In this document: positions 1-7,872 of the stretch, in pieces
Layout of the letters: every line of letters starts with the position of its first letter
Numbering within the stretch: the first letter of the stretch is position 1
DNA from: Desulfobacteraceae bacterium 4572_123
GTDB taxonomy: Bacteria > Desulfobacterota > Desulfobacteria > Desulfobacterales > 4572-123
Reading direction: 5' to 3'
Assembly (NCBI GenBank): GCA_002084545.1
Contig: NBLJ01000014.1
Location: 1 to 37,012 of the forward strand
Length of the DNA stretch: 37,012 bases
Program-made: the position numbers and the translations under genes
Notes under the pieces: generated by a model
Told to the model about the DNA's origin: nothing
Seen by the model: only the letters and a program-made list of their open reading frames with translations
Databases searched by the model: none

Positions 1-6
1 AAATTC

Positions 7-131
7 AAGGCGGGCAAATTTTGTAATCATGAGGCGTACTTAGCGTACGTTGAATGATTACAAAATGCAGCGCAACGCAGAAGTTGGACTTTTTACGAGA
101 CCGTCAATTTTAACTGTTAAACATCCGCCTT
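7..131. repeat. Hairpin-rich intergenic repeat, REP/MITE-like
   Basis: A 13-bp perfect inverted repeat (18-30 with 54-66) encloses a second small stem (35-39 with 45-49). Short outer inverted arms, AAGGCGG at 7-13 and CCGCCTT at 125-131, bracket the whole block. The nested symmetry suggests a folded REP-like or miniature mobile element rather than a gene. It lies about 300 bp from a broken REP-associated transposase gene, but no second copy was noticed in this window. Mobility is inference only. Confidence 0.45.
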
Positions 132-137
132 AAAAAC

Positions 138-183
138 AACAAGACCCCATCTCTCAATATTCACCGAGATATGGGGTCTTGTT
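138..183. terminator. Strong hairpin, probable terminator
   Basis: A 13-bp perfect stem (138-150 with 171-183) is extended by a CTC/GAG pairing after a 2-nt bulge. It is followed on the plus strand by a short T-rich stretch. It probably ends a transcript entering from outside the window on the left. The T-tract is short, so the direction is uncertain. Confidence 0.55.
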
Positions 184-395
184 TATCATTTAGTATGCTC
201 ATCCTTTTTTAAAAGTGCGGAGCAAGAACAATTTTTGCTGTTAATTGTATTAAATACAGAAGCTTCGAGCATATGTCAACAAGCCATTAGCTCTTAGCTA
301 AATGGTGTTATTTTTTTGATTTTTCAAGCTAAAAGCTAACCGCTAAAAAACTTCGGTTTGAGAATAGCGTCCAACTGACTGTAATTTCAGATGTT
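184..395. other. AT-rich non-coding stretch
   Basis: No credible gene is visible. The stretch contains small symmetrical AGCTAA/TTAGCT-type words around 285-345, and an in-frame stop near 330 closes off the reading frame of the following transposase remnant. Nothing else in it can be supported. Confidence 0.4.
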
Positions 396-812
396 TTGAG
401 GTTTTCGTTCAACCACTGCAATGAAACGGGCCTTGTCAATTGCCTTGCGTACATCGACTTAAACCCTGTCCGCGCGGGACTGGTTGAAAAACCTGAGGAG
501 TACAGGTGGAATTCTTTGAGTTACCACATGCAGGCAGACAATAAAGATAACTTCTTATCCCTTGATTTCGGCCTTCGAGAATTTGGTGTTGCGGGTAAAT
601 CTGAAAGATTAAGATACCGCAAATACGTGTATGAAGCCGGTGCTGTAGCCAAAGCAGACAATCCGGGAGCAAAGACGATAAATGAAAAAACTTTAGAAAA
701 AAAACGCAAAAAAGGTTTTAAAATCACCCGTATAGATCGCTTCCAGAGCCGCACCCGGTATTTTACGGACTCCGGCATAATCGGCACCAGAAAGTTCGTA
801 TCTGTCCACTAA
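396..812 (+). pseudogene. Truncated REP-associated/IS200-like transposase, C-terminal remnant
   Basis: The reading frame (138 codons from a TTG) contains the signature AYIDLNPVRAGLVEKPEEYR, diagnostic of the Y1_Tnp/RAYT (IS200-like, single-strand HUH) transposase family. It also has a basic C-terminal tail. The N-terminal part that should carry the HUH metal-binding histidines is missing: the frame closes at a stop near 330, and the residues before about codon 10 do not resemble the family. There is no convincing ribosome-binding site. The protein is therefore probably inactive, a fossil of a REP-associated or IS200-like element. Such proteins act on palindromic repeats, and a hairpin-rich repeat lies just upstream. 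Confidence 0.75.
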
Positions 813-821
813 AAAATGAAA

Positions 822-855
822 AAGGGTTTATCCAGATATTTTGGAATAAACCCTT
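822..855 (-). terminator. Rho-independent terminator of tRNA-Phe
   Basis: The arms at 822-833 and 843-855 pair over 12 bp with one bulged base. Read on the minus strand, the stem is followed by TTTCATTTTTT, a good U-tract. It lies about 20 nt beyond the 3' end of the tRNA. Confidence 0.8.
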
Positions 856-877
856 GATTTCATCAACATAAAAAATA

Positions 878-950
878 TGCCGAGGGACAGAATCGAACTG
901 CCGACACGGGGATTTTCAGTCCCCTGCTCTACCGACTGAGCTACCTCGGC
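878..950 (-). tRNA. tRNA-Phe (GAA)
   Basis: The minus strand folds into a standard 73-nt cloverleaf. It has a 7-bp acceptor stem (GCCGAGG with CCTCGGC), a D arm GCTC/GAGC, and an anticodon stem GGGGA/TCCCC around loop CTGAAAA giving anticodon GAA. The T arm carries TTCGATT. The 3' CCA is not encoded, since the base after the discriminator A is T, so it must be added by CCA transferase. It has its own promoter and terminator and lies 60 nt downstream of rsmE on the same strand. Confidence 0.95.
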
Positions 951-985
951 TCAATATAGAAGCTTTCCCGCTTTCGGAAAATAAT

Positions 986-1014
986 TTTCTAATCCAAGCC
1001 TGAAATTTTGTCAA
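986..1014 (-). promoter_or_regulatory. Sigma70-type promoter of tRNA-Phe
   Basis: On the minus strand, TTGACA (1009-1014) is separated by 17 nt from TAGAAA (986-991). The start would lie roughly 30 nt upstream of the tRNA 5' end. The -35 box overlaps the rsmE stop codon, so the tRNA appears to be transcribed independently. Confidence 0.6.
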
Positions 1015-1763
1015 GCAAATTTTCCCATATCTCCAAAAATAAATTGCATCATTACAGCGGCCGCCAGGGCGGCGGTTTCAGCACGCAAAATCCGGGGTCC
1101 CAGGGATGCGGTAATAAAACCACAGGAACGGGCGGTATTAATTTCCTCGCGGGTAAAGCCTCCCTCGGGGCCTAGAATGACAAATATTTTTTTGCAGGGT
1201 TGCTCTGCAAGGGTCGGTATTGTTGAAACGGTTTCCGCGGCCTGATTTTCCCAGAATATAATTTTTAAATCACTGCCACGGGCCAGAGAAAGCATATCTT
1301 TGAATGCCACCGGTTCCATAATTTCCGGCATGCGGCTGCGCCGGGATTGCTTAAGGGCTTCCACGGCAATTTTTTTCCACCGGGCCGTACGGGCCGTCAG
1401 ACGCTGCGGGTCTGGCCTGGGAACCGATCGGGCAGCAAAAAAGGGTGCCCAGCACGAAACTCCGAGTTCAGTAAGCCGGCGGACCAGTTCATCCATTTTT
1501 TTATCTTTCAGCATCCCTATTGCAAGTGTGATCTTAACAGGAGTTTCGGTTTTACAAATACGTTTATCGAGGACCCGGAGGGCTACTGTGCCGGATGGAA
1601 AGCCTGTAATCCTGGCTGTGTACTCCATTCCCGTACCGTCGATGATCTCGATGGCATCACTGACTTTTAATCGTAAAACGGTTTTTATGTGATGTGCATC
1701 AGGTCCGCCGATGACCGCCCGGGAATCGACAAGATCGGCTTTTTCAATAAAAAATCGACGCAT
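1011..1763 (-). CDS. rsmE: 16S rRNA (uracil-1498-N3)-methyltransferase RsmE
   Basis: RsmE is a SPOUT-class enzyme that methylates N3 of U1498 in 16S rRNA of the 30S subunit, using SAM. The 250-residue product has the usual family length. It shows an N-terminal PUA-like region (RRFFIEKADLV, then DAHHIKTVLRLK). The C-terminal trefoil-knot motifs ILGPEGGFTREEI and LGPRILRAETAALAA form the SAM pocket. The ATG at 1763 is preferred because AAGGAAGG lies 5-6 nt upstream. A GTG two codons earlier would sit directly on that Shine-Dalgarno site. The gene stands alone, with only the separately promoted tRNA-Phe downstream. Confidence 0.93.
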   Translation of the reverse strand: MRRFFIEKADLVDSRAVIGGPDAHHIKTVLRLKVSDAIEIIDGTGMEYTARITGFPSGTVALRVLDKRICKTETPVKITLAIGMLKDKKMDELVRRLTELGVSCWAPFFAARSVPRPDPQRLTARTARWKKIAVEALKQSRRSRMPEIMEPVAFKDMLSLARGSDLKIIFWENQAAETVSTIPTLAEQPCKKIFVILGPEGGFTREEINTARSCGFITASLGPRILRAETAALAAAVMMQFIFGDMGKFA

Positions 1764-2056
1764 GGACACCTTCCTTGTAATCGTTCGCGGTTGACAGCTA
1801 TCGGTTTACGGCTGACAAAACAACATATTGAAATTATGAGGTAAACATCTGTAAATAATCAATTTTTCATCGGATACAACAAGGCATAAAAGCTGGCCCG
1901 CCACTACTCAAAACTCATATCTTATTATTTCCCAATAAATCAACAGTTAATTGAAAAGCATGCATGCCGGGCCCGGCAGTTGTTGAAACACGAGGGTTTC
2001 CCTGTTTTTCCGGACTGAGCCGCAGGTCTGAAAGCGCAGAGTTCAAAGCGGCAAAA
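1764..2056. other. Non-coding stretch with palindromes
   Basis: About 290 bp without a convincing gene. It contains a perfect 14-bp palindrome (TGCCGGGCCCGGCA, 1965-1978) overlapping a second palindrome, GCATGCATGC (1958-1967). It must also hold the rsmE promoter on the minus strand, but no good pair of boxes stands out. Confidence 0.4.
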
Positions 2057-2059
2057 ATG

Positions 2060-2088
2060 TTGACACGAGATATGGCGTATGATAATTT
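2060..2088 (+). promoter_or_regulatory. Candidate promoter of the acidic repeat gene
   Basis: TTGACA (2060-2065) is followed after 17 nt by TAATTT (2083-2088). GATAAT at a shorter spacing is an alternative -10 box. A start near 2095 would leave a leader of about 115 nt before the ATG at 2211. Confidence 0.5.
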
Positions 2089-2210
2089 TCAAAAAATTAT
2101 AAGGGGTTGTTTGATTTCTGAAGTAATCGGAAAATTCTGAATTTTGGAATCATTAAAGCAAGACAGGATCGGGCATAACCGTTCGGCCGTGCAGGGGGAT
2201 GTGAGACAAA

Positions 2211-3117
2211 ATGACAGAAAAAAATCAGCTTGACCAGCCATCAAAAGGCAATCAAAAACCGGATGATATGAACATTGATGTACCCGAGACACCTTTGGAT
2301 GAACCATCGGATAAAGAAGAGATTATCGACCTGACGGAATTTGCCGCCGAAGAATCGGAATCGGACGAAGAGATCCGGATGCCGGGATGGAAGAAGAAAT
2401 TATCGACCTGACTGAAGCTATTAAAGATGAATCTGAACCCGACGACGATTTTGCAGGACTTTTTGAAGAAGTAGATGGAGGGGAAACTGATTTGGAAGTT
2501 GGTATGGAAGACGGTGTTTGGAAGTTGGTATGGAAGACGGTGTTATCGACCTGACGGACGTTGCAGTCGAAGAAACTGAAATTGAAAACGACATCACTGA
2601 TCGTTTTGATGACTCGGAAACAGACATTGATATTGGCGAAGATATTATCGATTTTACGGAAATCACGGATGATTTCGATGGCCGGGATACAAAGTCTGAT
2701 ACCCGGCTTGTTCAGCAGCCCGACAGCCTTGATACGGATTTTGTGGACTCACTGGGAATGGATTTGACTTCCGATTCCGAAGAAAAAACCGAATCTTTTG
2801 ATACTGATTTAAAAAATGAGGAAACAATAGAGGAATTCGGCATTGCTCTGGACCGGGAGGATACCTCTTCGCCATCGGTAATTGGGGATACGGAACCTGC
2901 ACTGGACGATATTTTCAAGACACAACCCGGAGAAGCAACACCTCCGAACCTTTCAGGGATACCAGCCGAGCAACTGGAAGAAATTTTGAAACGAATCGTG
3001 GATGAGATGTTTTCCGAAAAGATCGAGCAAATGCTGACAACATTCATCGAAAAAGCGGTGGCCCGGGAGATAGAAAGGTTAAAGGAGATATTGCTTGAAG
3101 ATTCTTCCGGCATGTAA
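2211..3117 (+). pseudogene. Acidic repeat protein gene, frame broken twice
   Basis: The ATG at 2211 follows a GGGGGA-type site. The reading frame must change twice to cover the whole gene: near 2374-2380 by the equivalent of one lost or two gained bases, and at the exact 26-bp tandem duplication 2494-2545. Read across both breaks, the product is about 290 residues and extremely rich in Asp and Glu. It repeats the motif EEIIDLTE/GVIDLTD/DIIDFTE at least four times. It ends in a predicted helical segment (EQLEEILKRIVDEMF, then AVAREIERLKEILLE). That layout, a disordered acidic region plus short C-terminal helices, recalls polar scaffold proteins such as PopZ, but this is only a resemblance and I do not recognise the family. 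It lies directly upstream of valS, behind a hairpin. Sequencing error is possible, but neighbouring genes are intact. Confidence 0.6.
2494..2545 (+). repeat. 26-bp perfect tandem duplication inside a gene
   Basis: The 26-nt unit beginning TGGAAGTTGG and ending GGTGTT occurs twice, directly adjacent. Since 26 is not a multiple of three, it shifts the frame. Removing one copy joins the upstream frame (with EEIIDLTEAIKDESE) to the downstream frame (with GVIDLTDVAVEE). Replication slippage is the simplest origin. Confidence 0.85.
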
Positions 3118-3162
3118 GGATATACCGACAATACGAGTTGGGTCGCGAACTATACCGCGACA

Positions 3163-3193
3163 AAATCGGGGATTAACAATTAATCCCCGATTT
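3163..3193. terminator. Perfect 14-bp hairpin before valS
   Basis: The arms 3163-3176 and 3180-3193 are perfectly complementary over 14 bp around a 3-nt loop. They are preceded by a smaller stem (3142-3147 with 3156-3161). It probably ends the acidic-gene transcript, or acts as an attenuator in the valS leader. The tail on the plus strand is AAATTTG, not a strong T-run. Confidence 0.55.
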
Positions 3194-3261
3194 AAATTTG
3201 ACAGCCTCGCAGTTAAAAGCCGGTGCTTTAAAATAGCCACATTATTAAGGAGTAAAACCAT

Positions 3262-5934
3262 ATGAGTTCCGATGTAATAGACAAAAGTTATGAGCCCCAC
3301 GAAGTGGAAAAACGATGGTATGATTTCTGGGAAAAGAATCAATTATTTGCGGCGGATGAAAAAAACAGCACGGCCAGGTCCTATTCTATTGTAATCCCGC
3401 CGCCGAATGTAACCGGTGTATTGCATATGGGTCATGCCTTGAATATTACCATGCAGGATATCCTTTGCCGTTATCGAAAACTACGCGGCGATAATGTATT
3501 ATGGATGCCTGGTACCGATCATGCCGGCATTGCAACGCAAAATGTGGTTGAACGCAAACTTGCCGCGGACGGGCAGGACCGCCATCAGCTAGGCAGAGAA
3601 AAATTCATTGAAGAAGTATGGAAATGGCGCAGACAGTACGGCGGCGCAATTATCAATCAGCTCAAACGACTGGGTGCTTCCTGTGACTGGCAGCGGGAAC
3701 GGTTTACCATGGACGAGGGCCTTTCACGGGCGGTGCGCAAGGTTTTTGTAAAACTTTATGATGACGGTCTTATTTATCGCGGCAATTATATTACAAACTG
3801 GTGTCCGCGCTGTCACACGGCCCTGGCTGATCTTGAGGTGGAACATGAGGAGGTCGAAGGCCACCTGTATCATATACGTTACCCTTTTGCCGATGGTAAA
3901 GGTCACGTTGTCATTGCCACCACCCGGCCCGAAACCATGCTTGGCGATACGGCAGTGGCCGTGCATCCCGACGATGAGAGGTATCAAAATATCGGCGATC
4001 GCCAAATCATGCTGCCGCTGGTCAACAGAGAGATTCCCGTAATTGTTGATAAATATGTGGACATGTCTTTTGGCACCGGTGCCCTGAAAGTAACACCTGC
4101 CCATGATCCCAATGACTTTGAAATCGGTGCCCGTCATAAACTGTCCGGCGTAAAGGTGATCGGCGATGACGGCACCATGTCCGAAGCAGCCGGCAGGTTT
4201 GCCGGACTCGACCGTTTCGACTGCCGCAAAGCCGTGATTAAACAACTTGAATCCGACGGGTTTCTTGAAAAAGTGGAACCTTATCTGCACGGTGTGGGCC
4301 ATTGTTATCGCTGCAAGACCGTGGTTGAGCCCAACTTGTCCAGACAATGGTTTGTGAGCGCCGGACCCCTGGCGAAAAAAGCCATTGCGGCGGTTGAAAA
4401 TGGAGACACCCGGATCATTCCCGAAATCTGGACCAAAACCTATTATGACTGGATGAACAACATCCGCGACTGGTGCATTTCCCGCCAGATATGGTGGGGA
4501 CATCAGATCCCGGCCTGGACCTGCGGCCAGTGCGGTCAGGTTACCGTGGCCGTGGAAGCCCCGGAAAAGTGCCCCGCTTGCCAAAGCGTTGATCTGGTTC
4601 AGGAAACAGATGTCCTGGACACATGGTTCAGCTCGGCCCTGTGGCCCTTTTCCACCATGGGATGGCCGGACGATACACCGGAACTGAAGCTGTTCTACCC
4701 CACATCCGTTCTTATCACCGGCTTTGATATTCTCTTTTTCTGGGTGGCCCGCATGATGATGATGGGTATTCATTTCATGGAAGAGGTTCCCTTTAAGGAT
4801 GTCTATGTTCATGCCCTTGTACGGGACGAAGAGGGTAAAAAAATGAGCAAGTCCACGGGCAATGTGATCGATCCCTTGAACGTTATTGATACATATGGCA
4901 CGGATGCTTTCCGTTTCACCCTGGCGGTTTTTGCCGCCCAGGGACGGGATATCCGGATGTCTGAAAAACGGGTGGAAGGTTACCGCCATTTTATCAACAA
5001 ACTCTGGAATGCGGCCCGTTTTGCATTAATGCACATCAGTGAAAACGCGGATGCCGTCAACCCGGAGCACCTTGCACTTGCCGACCGCTGGATACTGTCC
5101 CGGCTTACCAGTGTGACCCGGACTCTTGCCGAAGCCCTGGATGAATACCGGTTCAACGATGCCGCCGGGGCTCTCTATCATTTTGTATGGCACGAATTCT
5201 GTGACTGGTACCTGGAGGCCGTCAAACCGGCCCTGTACGGCAAGGAGGGTGAAAAAAGACTTGGTGCCACCAGGAACGTGCTTCGCCATGTTTTAAAAAA
5301 TACACTGATTTTACTGCATCCGTTTGTACCTTTTGTTACAGAGGAGATCTGGCACAAACTGCCCCGCACATCAGGATCGATCATGACGGCAGCTTTTCCC
5401 CTGGATACTCCCGAAGATCCGCTGCCCGGAAAAGACAATAAAGCCGAATCCCTGATGGAGCTTATTTCCGGCATGATCACCGGTATCAGAAATATCAGGG
5501 GAGAGATGGGTATCGCACCCTCTCTGGCTCTGGATGTTACCCTGCAGTCCAGTGATAATAATATCCGTGGTGCAGCAGCCGACAACAAGGATCTGCTGAT
5601 TAACCTGGCCAGGCTGAAATCCTTCACGGTCGGAAAGCCGGGATCAAGGCCCAAAGCCGCGGCAACGGCGGTTGTTGCCAATGCAACACTCTTTGTCAGC
5701 CTGGAGGGGATTATTGATTTTGCGAAAGAGGCCGACCGGCTGGAAAAAGAGATGCGGAAAATCGACATTGAGCTGGGCAAACTTTCAAAAAAATTAAACA
5801 ATGACGATTTTTTGAGCAAAGCCCCGGACCAGGTCGTCGCCAAGGTCAGAAACAAATCCGACAGCCTTGCGGAAAAACAGGATAAACTTAAAATCAATCT
5901 GGACCGGATCAGGGAATTTGAAGGAGAAAAATAA
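3262..5934 (+). CDS. valS: Valyl-tRNA synthetase
   Basis: ValRS is a class Ia aminoacyl-tRNA synthetase that charges tRNA-Val in the cytoplasm and edits mischarged threonine. The 890-residue product has the usual bacterial length. The class I HIGH-type motif is HMGH at residues 55-58, within PPPNVTGVLHMGHA. KMSKS lies at 527-531. The CP1 editing domain includes TTRPETMLGDTAVAVHP. A zinc-type cluster CGQCGQ...CPAC lies before the second half of the Rossmann fold. The last 70 or so residues form the ValRS C-terminal coiled coil that grips the tRNA. AAGGAGT at 3248-3254 fixes the ATG. nadC follows after 45 nt, probably in the same transcript. Confidence 0.97.
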   Translation: MSSDVIDKSYEPHEVEKRWYDFWEKNQLFAADEKNSTARSYSIVIPPPNVTGVLHMGHALNITMQDILCRYRKLRGDNVLWMPGTDHAGIATQNVVERKLAADGQDRHQLGREKFIEEVWKWRRQYGGAIINQLKRLGASCDWQRERFTMDEGLSRAVRKVFVKLYDDGLIYRGNYITNWCPRCHTALADLEVEHEEVEGHLYHIRYPFADGKGHVVIATTRPETMLGDTAVAVHPDDERYQNIGDRQIMLPLVNREIPVIVDKYVDMSFGTGALKVTPAHDPNDFEIGARHKLSGVKVIGDDGTMSEAAGRFAGLDRFDCRKAVIKQLESDGFLEKVEPYLHGVGHCYRCKTVVEPNLSRQWFVSAGPLAKKAIAAVENGDTRIIPEIWTKTYYDWMNNIRDWCISRQIWWGHQIPAWTCGQCGQVTVAVEAPEKCPACQSVDLVQETDVLDTWFSSALWPFSTMGWPDDTPELKLFYPTSVLITGFDILFFWVARMMMMGIHFMEEVPFKDVYVHALVRDEEGKKMSKSTGNVIDPLNVIDTYGTDAFRFTLAVFAAQGRDIRMSEKRVEGYRHFINKLWNAARFALMHISENADAVNPEHLALADRWILSRLTSVTRTLAEALDEYRFNDAAGALYHFVWHEFCDWYLEAVKPALYGKEGEKRLGATRNVLRHVLKNTLILLHPFVPFVTEEIWHKLPRTSGSIMTAAFPLDTPEDPLPGKDNKAESLMELISGMITGIRNIRGEMGIAPSLALDVTLQSSDNNIRGAAADNKDLLINLARLKSFTVGKPGSRPKAAATAVVANATLFVSLEGIIDFAKEADRLEKEMRKIDIELGKLSKKLNNDDFLSKAPDQVVAKVRNKSDSLAEKQDKLKINLDRIREFEGEK

Positions 5935-5979
5935 AAAACCGTTCATGCTGCTTGACCGGATAAAAAAAGAATTGAACTC

Positions 5980-6813
5980 ATGTATTCTACAAAACATCTC
6001 ATAGACACTGCATTACAGGAAGATATCGGCTCCGGCGACATCACCACGGAGAACCTTGTGAATGAAGAACTCGCCGGTTCCGGCATTATCGTTGCCAAGG
6101 AACCCCTTGTGATTGCCGGGCTTGATATTGCCCGTGCGGTTTTCAGGCGCCTGGATTCAAATATTGAGTTTACCTCCGATTATAGTGACGGTGATAACGT
6201 TAAAACAGGTTCCACCGTCCTGGCCATGCAGGGCAGACTGCGCCCACTGCTTATTGGAGAACGAACGGCATTGAATTTTCTTCAACATCTTTCCGGTATT
6301 GCCACTAATGTTCAAAAGTATGTAAAACAGATTGAACATAAAAATGTGCGGCTGGTGGACACGCGAAAAACAACACCCTGCTGGCGTGTTATGGAAAAAT
6401 ATGCAGTGCGTGTGGGGGGTGCCTATAATCACCGCATGGGACTGTATGACGGTGTTTTAATCAAGGATAATCATATTGCCGCTTGCGGGGGCATTGCAAA
6501 GGCTGTCCGGACGGTCCGCGGCAGGATTTCTCATCTCGTAAAAATCGAGGTGGAAGTGATCGATATCAAGGGTGCCGAGGAAGCCGTTGCAGCCGGTGCG
6601 GATGTAATCATGCTGGATAATATGGATACGGATCAGACCCGGCAGGCCGTTAAAGTCATCAACGGCCGGGCCATTGTCGAAGTTTCCGGAAACGTGACCC
6701 AAAAAAATCTGACCGCCCTCGCCGATACCGGTGTGGACATTATTTCCGCAGGAGCACTGACCCATTCGGCTATGAGCGTGGATCTGAGCATGCGAATCAG
6801 TCAGGAACGGTAG
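5980..6813 (+). CDS. nadC: Nicotinate-nucleotide pyrophosphorylase (carboxylating)
   Basis: NadC (quinolinate phosphoribosyltransferase) converts quinolinate and PRPP to nicotinate mononucleotide, CO2 and pyrophosphate, the third step of de novo NAD synthesis. The 277-residue product matches the family length. Key segments are DTRKTTP (127-133), with quinolinate- and phosphate-binding Arg and Lys, and GGAYNHRMGLYDGVLIKDNH (146-165). The C-terminal barrel strands include IEVEV, DVIMLDN and VEVSGNV. TTPCWR replaces the more usual TTPGLR, a conservative local change. No strong Shine-Dalgarno site precedes the ATG. nadK lies 13 kb away on the same strand but is not linked. Confidence 0.95.
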   Translation: MYSTKHLIDTALQEDIGSGDITTENLVNEELAGSGIIVAKEPLVIAGLDIARAVFRRLDSNIEFTSDYSDGDNVKTGSTVLAMQGRLRPLLIGERTALNFLQHLSGIATNVQKYVKQIEHKNVRLVDTRKTTPCWRVMEKYAVRVGGAYNHRMGLYDGVLIKDNHIAACGGIAKAVRTVRGRISHLVKIEVEVIDIKGAEEAVAAGADVIMLDNMDTDQTRQAVKVINGRAIVEVSGNVTQKNLTALADTGVDIISAGALTHSAMSVDLSMRISQER

Positions 6814-6880
6814 AATACTGAAGGAATATGAGTTTTCGATCAGGCTCTAATTAACCGACCACTTACATCCAAAGCCGCTT

Positions 6881-7852
6881 ATGCTGCCCATTCGTGATAC
6901 CATATCTTCAAAAAACTATCCGGTGGTCAACACGTTGATCATTGCAGTCAACGTCGCCGTATATCTGATGCAAAAGACTTATGGGGCTGATATCGACCGG
7001 TTCATCTATATTTACGGACTGGTCCCGGCCCGCTACAGCCTCCCCCAGATCGCCGCCTATTTTACCGTCGGTCAGCAGTTTTTTTCTCTTATTTCGTTTA
7101 TGTTTCTCCATGGCGGCTTCTGGCATCTGCTGGGCAATATGTGGTCCCTTTATATCTTCGGAGACAATGTTGAAGATCGTCTCGGGCCTTTACGCTATCT
7201 TTTATTCTATCTGCTCTGCGGTCTGGCATCCGGCCTGTCCCACCTGATACTGAACCTGCATTCAAAAGTCCCCACCATTGGCGCCAGCGGTGCCATTGCC
7301 GGAGTCATGGGCGCCTATTTCATTCTTTATCCCAGATCAAAAATATTGACCCTTATTCCTATCATTATTATTCCCTGGTTTGTTGAAATTCCGGCGTTTT
7401 TTTTTCTGGGGCTATGGTTTATGATGCAGTTTATCAATGCCGCGGGCAGTCATTTGCACGGTGGCGGAATAGCCTGGTGGGCCCATATCGGCGGTTTTGT
7501 TTTCGGCATTGTTTTTCTGTATCTGATGGAAAAGATACCGAACAGCGGTGCCACGCATAAGGTACAAAAAGTGACGGCCAGACACGGGACCCATCGACTG
7601 CAGGTGATTCGTCCGACCGGGGGCGGGGAGAGTCCTCATCTTCGAGGCACCCTGAATATCAGCGCGCAGGAGGCGCTTAAAGGAACCCGTAAGCTGGTAA
7701 ATATTCCATGGGGATTTCAGAAACGGCTGTTTAACGTGGTGGTACCGTCCGGTATACGCACTGGAAGTATACTGCGCTTAAAGGGAATGGGAAAACAGAT
7801 GCCAGGCGGCCGACGCGGAGACCTGCTTTTGAAGGTGACAATACAGCACTGA
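6881..7852 (+). CDS. Rhomboid serine protease fused to a DnaJ C-terminal-like domain
   Basis: Residues 1-215 are a rhomboid intramembrane protease of the inner membrane with about six hydrophobic segments. It has the family H82xxxN86 pair (HLLGN), the catalytic serine in GASGA (Ser136), and the catalytic histidine in AHIGGFVFG (His202). After a linker, residues 255-323 resemble the substrate-binding C-terminal domain of DnaJ/CbpA Hsp40 proteins. They show LNISAQEALKGTRKL, then VVVPSGIRTGSILRLKGMG, then RRGDLLLKV. No J-domain or zinc finger is present. The fusion lies in one uninterrupted frame, and the C-terminal part should be cytoplasmic if the topology is standard. The inferred role is recognition of misfolded or exposed segments for cleavage. 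The start is the first ATG, without an obvious Shine-Dalgarno site. The gene converges with the GGDEF regulator. Confidence 0.88.
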   Translation: MLPIRDTISSKNYPVVNTLIIAVNVAVYLMQKTYGADIDRFIYIYGLVPARYSLPQIAAYFTVGQQFFSLISFMFLHGGFWHLLGNMWSLYIFGDNVEDRLGPLRYLLFYLLCGLASGLSHLILNLHSKVPTIGASGAIAGVMGAYFILYPRSKILTLIPIIIIPWFVEIPAFFFLGLWFMMQFINAAGSHLHGGGIAWWAHIGGFVFGIVFLYLMEKIPNSGATHKVQKVTARHGTHRLQVIRPTGGGESPHLRGTLNISAQEALKGTRKLVNIPWGFQKRLFNVVVPSGIRTGSILRLKGMGKQMPGGRRGDLLLKVTIQH

Positions 7853-7872
7853 CAAAAAGCACATCGCAAATT

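Noticed and set aside
2370-2385. Programmed ribosomal frameshift in the acidic gene
   Set aside because: No slippery heptamer or downstream pseudoknot was seen, and a second, clearly mutational break (26-bp duplication) exists in the same gene.
3724-4989. 421-codon open frame antisense to valS
   Set aside because: It lies wholly inside an unmistakable valS, and its translation has no family features. It is a shadow of GC-biased codon use.
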